Assembly (NCBI GenBank): GCA_043782755.1
Contig: JAYWAC010000214.1
Span: 1-11,267 of the forward strand
Direction: 5' to 3'
Length of the DNA: 11,267 bases
DNA from: JADJYF01 sp043782755
GTDB lineage: Bacteria; Pseudomonadota; Gammaproteobacteria; Ga0077536
Shown here: in pieces, positions 6,770 to 11,267 of the stretch
Position numbering within the stretch: position 1 is the stretch's first letter
How the letters are laid out: each line of letters opens with the position of its first letter
Notes under the pieces: generated by a model
What the model was told of the DNA's origin: nothing
The model's input: only the letters and a program-made list of their open reading frames with translations
The model's database searches: none
Translations under genes and position numbers: made by a program

Positions 6770-6798
6770 GTAGGTGTGAATTCATTCGAGGTCACACC
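6770..6798. repeat. Degenerate REP-like palindrome between convergent genes
   Basis: A single copy starts with a GTAG head at 6770-6773. The arms GGTGTGA (6773-6779) and TCACACC (6792-6798) are perfect 7-nt complements around a 12-nt loop that still contains the family's ATTCATTCG core. The right arm supplies the TGA stop and last valine codon of the VWA gene. Lying between two converging genes, it could terminate transcription in both directions, but there is no T-run. Confidence 0.55.
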
Positions 6799-8162
6799 GC
6801 CGTTCGCGCAATCTCACTCACTACTCGTTCCAGATGCTTGAGCGTGCGGCAAGATTCCACCTTGTCGCAAGCCGCGCCCAGTTTCTGCATTTCCGAGTCG
6901 CCTGAATTCCAGAACGCCATCGGCTCCGGGTTCAGCCACAGCACGCGCCGTGCGCGTTCGTGGATGCGGCGCAAGGATCGCTCACCGGCATCGCCATAGT
7001 TCGAGCGCGCGTCGCCGAGAATAATGACCGTGGTGCGCTGATCGATGTCGGCCAAGGTCAAGCGTTCCAGTTCGGCCAGCGCGCCGCCGTAGTCGGTCGA
7101 GCCCATACCATAGGTGTTGAGGGTTTCGATCACTGCGTCTTCAACCGACTTCTGTTCAAACAGCTTGGTCACTTCACCGAGATGACTGGAAAAGGCAAAG
7201 GCGCGCACCTTGGGCAGCACTTCCGCGACGCTGTAGAGGAACAGCAACAGAAAGCGCGCAACCTGCGCGACGGAGCCCGATACGTCACACACCGCAATGA
7301 CTTTGGGTCTGTCGACCCGCACGCGCTTCCACACCGTGTCGAACAACAGGCCGTCGTATTCGATGTTCTTGCGTATGGTGTGACGTACATCGAGTTGGCC
7401 GCGCTTGGAGACATGCCGACGTCGCGAGTGTAGCGAGACCAGACGTTTGGCAAGCTTGCGCACCAGTTCCTGCATGAACTTGAAGTCGCGCATCTCGATG
7501 CGTGCCAGTGGTGCTTTCTCCAGCACTTCCTCGCGCAGCTTCGGCCAGGCGTTGGCGGTGTACATCAACATCTGCCGGTCGACCAGTTCGGCGACGTTCT
7601 CGATCAAGCGCGCCTTCTGTTCTTTGAGCTTCAGCGCACGCGGGTCGTCGTCGTTGGCTTTCAGTAGCGCATAGAGCAGGTCGTCCAGCGGCTCGATGCC
7701 CATGTCTTCGAGGATGCGGCGGATATACATGCCGCGCTGAGTGAAGAGGCGGATGTTCTGCAACTGCACATTGCGCGCGGCCGTGGCCAGCATCTGCTGC
7801 AGGGCCGCGCCATCGCCGCGTTCCAGCGTTGCGGCCAGACCGCCGTCACCCCCGCCGCCGCTGCCACCTTCGCCGGCCGAAAGGCCCGGCGCGGGATTCT
7901 GCTGGGCGGCCCCATCGCCGTTTTCTCCGTCAGCTTCCTTACCCAGTGCTTCAAAGGTGAAGAAGCGCTCGAAGCAATCGTTGAAACGCGTCTTGTCATC
8001 GGGGGTCTTGGCCAGCACCTGGCCGAGCGCTTCCTTGATCAGTGTGCGACGCTCGAAACCGACCAGCGCCAGCGCCGCTGCGGCATCGATGCTTTCGGCC
8101 GTCGAGACCCGCACATCACTGGCGCGCAGCGCCTTGATGAAATTGGCCAGGACCTGGGTCAC
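6792..8162 (-). CDS. VWA-domain protein, CoxE-like, partner of MoxR ATPase
   Basis: This 456-aa cytosolic protein ends in a von Willebrand factor A domain (about 286-456). The metal-ion-dependent adhesion site is complete: DVSGS (293-297), threonine in GMGSTD (T356) and the aspartate of GDARSNY (D384). It therefore should bind a divalent metal and a partner protein. The N-terminal 70 residues and the segment 110-285 are helical and charged. Residues about 74-109 form a glycine- and acid-rich low-complexity linker. MoxR ATPases paired with such VWA proteins act as assembly or activation chaperones, and the CoxD/CoxE pair matures the Mo-Cu centre of CO dehydrogenase. The target here is unknown. 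The gene starts with GTG and overlaps the moxR stop by 4 nt (GTGA), showing tight coupling. Confidence 0.85.
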   Translation of the reverse strand: MTQVLANFIKALRASDVRVSTAESIDAAAALALVGFERRTLIKEALGQVLAKTPDDKTRFNDCFERFFTFEALGKEADGENGDGAAQQNPAPGLSAGEGGSGGGGDGGLAATLERGDGAALQQMLATAARNVQLQNIRLFTQRGMYIRRILEDMGIEPLDDLLYALLKANDDDPRALKLKEQKARLIENVAELVDRQMLMYTANAWPKLREEVLEKAPLARIEMRDFKFMQELVRKLAKRLVSLHSRRRHVSKRGQLDVRHTIRKNIEYDGLLFDTVWKRVRVDRPKVIAVCDVSGSVAQVARFLLLFLYSVAEVLPKVRAFAFSSHLGEVTKLFEQKSVEDAVIETLNTYGMGSTDYGGALAELERLTLADIDQRTTVIILGDARSNYGDAGERSLRRIHERARRVLWLNPEPMAFWNSGDSEMQKLGAACDKVESCRTLKHLERVVSEIARTAV

Positions 8163-9106
8163 GCGTTCTTCGCCGCCTGACGCGCCAGGGCCGGCACTTC
8201 GGCATCGACGTGCTCGATGTCGTCCTGGAATTTCAGCAGCACGTTCAAGGTCTGACGCACCAGGGCCGGTTCCAGCTCGGCAGCATGCAGCAGCAGCAAG
8301 GTACGTGCCCAGTCGATGGTCTCGCTGACCGCTGGCACCTTCTTCAGATCCAGCCCGCGCAGACTCTGCACGAAAGCGACCAACTGACCGCGCAGGCCCG
8401 CTTCCAGCGCCGGCACACGCGATTCGATAATGCGCTGTTCAAGCTTGGCGTCGGGGAAGGGAATGTAGAGATGCAGGCAGCGGCGCTTTAGCGCGTCACC
8501 GATTTCGCGCGTGTTATTGGAGGTGAGAAACACAACGGGCGGATGCTTGGCCTTGACCGTGCCGATCTCGGGAATCGAGATCTGATAGTCCTGCAGCAGC
8601 TCAAGCAGAAAGGCTTCGAATTCCTGATCCGACTTGTCGATTTCGTCGATCAATAACACCGCGCCCTGCGGTGCCCACAGCGCTTTCAACAGCGGTCGCG
8701 GCTCCAAGAATTCCTCGTTGAAAAACGTGTCATCGAATTCGTGCAGGCGCGCGATCGATTCTTTCAAGCCCTTGGCGCCTTCCATCAGATCGCCGAGCTT
8801 CTCTTTCAACACCTGGGTGTAGAGCAACTGCTTGCCGTACTTCCATTCGTACAGTGCTTTCGATTCGTCGAGACCTTCGTAGCACTGCAGGCGAATGAGG
8901 GGTTTGGCTAGCAGCTTGGCCGTGGCATTGGCCAGCTCGGTCTTGCCTACCCCGGGCGGGCCTTCGACCAGGATAGGCTTGGTCAGCGCTTGGGCGATGT
9001 AAACGCAAGTCGCGATGGCGTCGCTCGCGATATAGCCCGAGCCCTGCAGGCCGCGTTGAATCTCGGCGATGGCCGAGGCGGCGGCGTGTTGGTTGGCGAT
9101 CGTCAC
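8159..9106 (-). CDS. MoxR-family AAA+ ATPase
   Basis: This 315-aa AAA+ ATPase belongs to the MoxR type that works with VWA-domain proteins to assemble or activate other complexes. Walker A is GPPGVGKT (49-56). Walker B is VLLIDEID (150-157), with catalytic E155 and the family's following KS. Sensor 1 is TSNN (195-198), the likely arginine finger is in ALKRRC (R208/R209), and the sensor 2 arginine may be in IDWART (R268). The insertion QEFEAFLLELLQDYQISIPE after Walker B is the usual MoxR beta-hairpin region. The start is GTG at 9106, with AGGA 10 nt upstream. It sits 25 nt after the MOSC gene and overlaps the VWA gene, so all three are probably one operon. Confidence 0.92.
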   Translation of the reverse strand: MTIANQHAAASAIAEIQRGLQGSGYIASDAIATCVYIAQALTKPILVEGPPGVGKTELANATAKLLAKPLIRLQCYEGLDESKALYEWKYGKQLLYTQVLKEKLGDLMEGAKGLKESIARLHEFDDTFFNEEFLEPRPLLKALWAPQGAVLLIDEIDKSDQEFEAFLLELLQDYQISIPEIGTVKAKHPPVVFLTSNNTREIGDALKRRCLHLYIPFPDAKLEQRIIESRVPALEAGLRGQLVAFVQSLRGLDLKKVPAVSETIDWARTLLLLHAAELEPALVRQTLNVLLKFQDDIEHVDAEVPALARQAAKNA

Positions 9107-9116
9107 GTGAATAGCA

Positions 9117-9120
9117 TCCT
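9117..9120 (-). promoter_or_regulatory. Ribosome binding site supporting the GTG start of the MoxR gene
   Basis: On the minus strand CAGGATG precedes the GTG at 9106, with AGGA 10 nt away. No ATG in the same frame is better placed. Confidence 0.5.
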
Positions 9121-9131
9121 GTATCTTTGAG

Positions 9132-9821
9132 TTATGTCGGGTGAATTGATGTGTGGCGGGCCAGCCAGCTCAGCCGACCGCGCAGTTTCTTCAGCCATTC
9201 AGCGCCTAACACTTCCATGCCGATGAGGCGCTCCAGACGCTCAAGTGGCGGACGGGTGTCGCGCAAAGTAGCGTGGAACACCGCGAGGCTGACGGCATCC
9301 ATTTCGCGTTCCAGCAACGCCAGGCTGGCGCCGGCACGCACCGTGCCGCCCTGCAAAACGCGGTAATACCAGCCACAGCTACCGCTGTGCTGGATGTGCT
9401 TGGCCAGGCCGTCGACGCCGTAGCGGCGATCGATCTTGCCGCAGGGACTACGCGGCTGAGTAACCTGGATGCGCGCTTCGCCCAGGGCGTAGATATCGCC
9501 CAGGCAGACCGTCGTCTCGGTCATGCCGAGGCTTGAGATATTCTCGCCGATAGAGCCTGGTGTCAGCAGTTCCCCGATAGCGGGGAAGGCCTGGGCAAGG
9601 GCCAGGTAATGCTCGCTGGGGAACTGGTGCAGAGCCTTGTCGCGGCCGCCATGCAGGCGTTTGTCTGCCTGACAATCGCCGGCCAGGCCGAGTGCACCGA
9701 GTTCCGCCTCGCTGCGCAGCGGGCGTTTGAGAATTGCGCTCGGGCGGCCGCCAGCGAGCGGCTGGATCGCGCCGGCATAGAGGCCGAGCACGGCGGTGGG
9801 CAGGTCGGGAAGCGCGGGCAT
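9132..9821 (-). CDS. MOSC-domain protein (YiiM-like)
   Basis: The 229-aa protein matches the MOSC (molybdenum cofactor sulfurase C-terminal) family, closest in layout to YiiM. Such proteins are thought to carry sulfur on a cysteine and act on molybdenum-cofactor-dependent chemistry; E. coli YiiM is linked to detoxification of N-hydroxylated bases. Visible motifs are GLAGDCQADKRLHGGRDKA (45-63), GSIGENIS (89-96), VCLGDIYALG (105-114) and QPRSPCGKID (122-131), with the conserved sulfur-carrier cysteine at C127. A helical tail from about 170 resembles the three-helix extension of YiiM-like proteins. A TTG at 9839 would add six residues, but ATG 9821 is preferred; neither has a clear Shine-Dalgarno. 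It leads the operon with MoxR and VWA genes, and its 5' end is only 67 nt from the divergent HAD gene. Confidence 0.85.
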   Translation of the reverse strand: MPALPDLPTAVLGLYAGAIQPLAGGRPSAILKRPLRSEAELGALGLAGDCQADKRLHGGRDKALHQFPSEHYLALAQAFPAIGELLTPGSIGENISSLGMTETTVCLGDIYALGEARIQVTQPRSPCGKIDRRYGVDGLAKHIQHSGSCGWYYRVLQGGTVRAGASLALLEREMDAVSLAVFHATLRDTRPPLERLERLIGMEVLGAEWLKKLRGRLSWLARHTSIHPT

Positions 9822-9879
9822 ACGACAGCATACCCGCAAGCGCCCAATCTGCGAAAATGCTCGCTTCCTTCAAGGCATC

Positions 9880-9883
9880 GAGG
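9880..9883 (+). promoter_or_regulatory. Ribosome binding site deciding the HAD gene start
   Basis: GAGG sits 5 nt before the ATG at 9889. The frame is open further upstream to 9796, but that extension would overlap the divergent MOSC coding region and would precede the usual start of the HAD fold. Confidence 0.5.
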
Positions 9884-9888
9884 TCAGC

Positions 9889-10536
9889 ATGGGTTTCCAG
9901 GCAGTGTTATGGGATTTTGGCGGCGTCATCACCACATCGCCGTTCGACAACTTCAATCGCTATGAGACCGCGCGTGGTCTGCCGCGCAATTTCATCCGCA
10001 GTGTCAACGCCATCAATCACGAGGACAACGCCTGGGCCCGGTTCGAATCCAGCCGTTGCACGGTTGATGAATTCGATGCGCTGTTCGCGCGCGAAACCGC
10101 CGCCGCCGGTCATCAGATTCGCGGCCGCGAAGTCATCGGTCTGTTGGGCGGCGATGTGCGTCCGCGCATGGTCAAAGTCTTGCAACGTTGCAAGCAGGAC
10201 TATCGCGTTGCCTGCCTGACCAACAACGCCAATGCCGGTCAGGGCACCGGCATGTCGAGCACCGATCAACAGGCCGAGGACGTCAAGGCGGTCATGCGTG
10301 AGTTCGATGTCATCATCGAATCGAGTAAAGAAGGCATGCGCAAGCCCGATCCGCGCATCTATCGCATGGCCTGCGAGCGCGTCGGCGTGGCGCCGGAGAC
10401 GATGGTTTATCTCGATGATCTCGGCATCAATCTCAAACCGGCGCGCGACATGGGCATGACCACCATCAAGGTGGTGTCGGAGCAGCAGGCCATTGATGAC
10501 TTGAGTCGGATACTGGGGATAGCTTTCGGCGTGTGA
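9889..10536 (+). CDS. HAD-superfamily hydrolase, subfamily IA
   Basis: The 215-aa cytosolic protein has the HAD phosphohydrolase order. Motif I is VLWDFGGVI with nucleophile D9, motif II is CLTNN (T111), motif III is KPDP (K152) and motif IV is YLDD (D176/D177). A helical cap lies between about 15 and 95, as in subfamily IA. The second aspartate of the usual DxDG is replaced by glycine (DFGG). This is also known in YihX- and ACAD10-like relatives that have DLGN or DLGG, so activity is possible, but the substrate cannot be named. GQGTGMSSTDQQAED (117-131) is an inserted flexible loop after motif II. It is divergent from the MOSC gene, with 67 nt between start codons for both promoters, and is followed by a REP-like pair that may end the transcript. 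Confidence 0.88.
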   Translation: MGFQAVLWDFGGVITTSPFDNFNRYETARGLPRNFIRSVNAINHEDNAWARFESSRCTVDEFDALFARETAAAGHQIRGREVIGLLGGDVRPRMVKVLQRCKQDYRVACLTNNANAGQGTGMSSTDQQAEDVKAVMREFDVIIESSKEGMRKPDPRIYRMACERVGVAPETMVYLDDLGINLKPARDMGMTTIKVVSEQQAIDDLSRILGIAFGV

Positions 10537-10550
10537 GAGCAGAGCACCAT

Positions 10551-10632
10551 GTAGGTGCGATTTCATTCGCACATTAAATGGCGTCGTCGACATCGAGCTT
10601 GGAATTGAATGTGCGAATAAATTCGCACCTAC
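10551..10632. repeat. Inverted pair of REP-like palindromes, heads facing outward (pair B)
   Basis: The first copy is forward, with GTAG at 10551-10554 and arms GTGCGA (10555-10560) and TCGCAC (10567-10572). The second copy is reverse, with 8-nt arms GTGCGAAT/ATTCGCAC (10611-10628) followed by CTAC (10629-10632), the complement of GTAG. They are separated by 38 nt. The reverse copy shares the 18-nt palindrome (10611-10628) exactly with the left copy of pair A near 4927. Here the heads lie at the outer ends, the opposite arrangement to pair A. It starts 14 nt after the HAD stop codon and may protect or terminate that transcript. Confidence 0.75.
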
Positions 10633-10659
10633 GGGTGCCGTGATTTTGAGCCTCGCATG

Positions 10660-10679
10660 GTAGTTGCGATTTTAATGAG
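10660..10679 (+). repeat. Decayed REP-like half element
   Basis: GTAG at 10660-10663 is followed by TTGCGATTTTAATGAG. This resembles the left arm and loop of the neighbouring palindromes but lacks the TCGCAC right arm. It is 27 nt past pair B and may be a remnant of a third copy. Confidence 0.35.
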
Positions 10680-10698
10680 GTCGTTGGCAGCACCGATA

Positions 10699-10905
10699 TC
10701 AGTCGCCGTCCTCCAACTGCTGCTTGGCGTTCACCACACAGGCGTCGCAGATATTGCCCTTGGCAGCACTGACAAGGCGGCGATATTCACCTTTGCCGCG
10801 TCCACAGAACGAACAGAAGGGTGGCTCACCCTTGAGGAACGGGGCCGGCGCCGTGGTGTGCAGGCGTTGCGTGCCCTTGGGTAGCTCGTCGTTGTCATCA
10901 CTCAC
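10699..10905 (-). CDS. Free-standing ClpX-type C4 zinc-finger protein
   Basis: The 68-aa protein has one recognisable feature, a zinc-binding domain like the N-terminal domain of the ClpX unfoldase. The spacing is C31-x2-C34-x18-C53-x2-C56, with PFCSFCGRGKGEYRRLV and ICDACV closely resembling the ClpX sequence. No AAA+ domain follows; the protein ends 12 residues after the last cysteine. In ClpX this domain dimerises and binds adaptors and substrates. A free copy could bind ClpX adaptors or act elsewhere, but that is inference. GTG at 10905 is chosen because GGAG lies 9 nt upstream (10915-10918); a TTG at 10920 would place that site inside the gene. The residues before the finger (1-28) look disordered. 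It lies downstream of a TPR-like gene on the same strand, across 167 nt. Confidence 0.75.
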   Translation of the reverse strand: MSDDNDELPKGTQRLHTTAPAPFLKGEPPFCSFCGRGKGEYRRLVSAAKGNICDACVVNAKQQLEDGD

Positions 10906-10914
10906 GGGCTTGCA

Positions 10915-10918
10915 CTCC
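10915..10918 (-). promoter_or_regulatory. Ribosome binding site deciding the zinc-finger gene start
   Basis: On the minus strand TTGGAGTG places GGAG 9 nt before the GTG at 10905. This favours that start over the TTG at 10920. Confidence 0.45.
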
Positions 10919-11072
10919 AAGCACAGGCGGGGGGACTTGAGACAGCACCTTGGCGCGTGTCACGGCAACAAGCAAGGCGCGTTGCCAGAGGGCGATGAAC
11001 AGCGTTGTGGTCGCTCGCTGACAGTTCACGAGCTAAGCAGCGTGCGCTCAAAACATCAGCCACGCGGCAGCG

Positions 11073-11267
11073 TCAGCCCTGCACTTCGCGTCTGGCCAGC
11101 GCCACCCAATCACGATAGAGGGTGTTGTAGTGCTTGCCGGCGGTCTTGCTGCGCGCGAGGACCGATTCGAACAAGGCCTGCGCTTCGGTCGGGCGACCTT
11201 GGGCTTTCAACAGCGTGCCGAGTCGGCAGCTGGGCTCGGGCCCAGAGTAATAGGCAAGCAGCGCCTC
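11073..11267 (-). CDS. C-terminal end of a TPR-like protein (5' part outside window)
   Basis: The last 64 codons of a minus-strand gene enter from the right edge and stop with TGA at 11073-11075. The peptide reads ALLAYYSGPEPSCRLGTLLK, then AQGRPTEAQALFESVLARS, then KHYNTLYRDWVALARREVQG. The YY-x-GPE, LLKAQGR-x-x-EA-x-x-LF and HY...DW pattern fits the final tetratricopeptide-like repeat and tail of a family of proteobacterial TPR proteins of unknown function. The small zinc-finger gene follows in the same direction after 167 nt, so they may share a transcript. Since most of the gene is missing, neither its domains nor its location can be judged. Confidence 0.7.
   Translation of the reverse strand, partial: EALLAYYSGPEPSCRLGTLLKAQGRPTEAQALFESVLARSKTAGKHYNTLYRDWVALARREVQG

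Noticed and set aside
9907..10593. A 228-codon minus-strand frame opposite the HAD gene
   Set aside because: All HAD motifs are on the plus strand, and the antisense frame would start beyond the HAD stop, within the REP-like pair.
10964..10986. GGCAAC/GTTGCC inverted repeat between the TPR-like and zinc-finger genes as a terminator
   Set aside because: A 6-bp stem with an 11-nt loop and no T-run is too weak to call in GC-rich sequence.

Overview
The window is GC-rich, densely coded bacterial chromosome, most likely from a gammaproteobacterium. This is inferred from the close fit of the encoded proteins (PurA, PdxH, NapG/NapH, 3-hydroxybutyrate dehydrogenase, MoxR/CoxE-type pair, DUF1631-like protein) to proteobacterial families and from GTAG-headed REP-like palindromes between genes. 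No tRNA, rRNA, CRISPR array, insertion sequence or phage gene is visible.

Layout from left to right. (1) Plus strand: the 3' part of purA, then pdxH. Both are cofactor/nucleotide metabolism genes, separated by 21 nt. (2) Minus strand, reading from 4777 down to 1388: napG, napH and a secreted lytic transglycosylase. They are packed as an operon, and the last pair shares an ATGA stop/start overlap. NapG and NapH together make a membrane quinol-oxidising iron-sulfur module, but no terminal reductase (napA/napB) lies in the window. (3) A 349-nt intergenic region carrying an inverted pair of REP-like palindromes. (4) Plus strand: a 3-hydroxybutyrate dehydrogenase (bdhA), a 293-nt leader with several hairpins, and a short DUF1631-like protein. 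(5) Minus strand, reading from 9821 down to 6792: a MOSC-domain protein, a MoxR-type AAA+ ATPase and a VWA (CoxE-like) protein. They form a tight operon, and the ATPase and VWA genes share a GTGA overlap. (6) Plus strand: a HAD-family hydrolase, divergent from the MOSC gene. (7) A second inverted REP-like pair. (8) Minus strand: a free-standing ClpX-type zinc-finger protein of 68 aa, preceded by the 3' end of a TPR-like gene that enters from the right edge.

The most interesting points are the coupling of a cell-wall lytic transglycosylase to an apparently orphan napGH pair, the orphan ClpX-like zinc-binding domain, the MOSC-MoxR-VWA operon, and the REP-like family with two pairs in opposite arrangements. 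One degenerate REP-like copy supplies the stop codon of the VWA gene. I see no clearly new defence or mobile system here.
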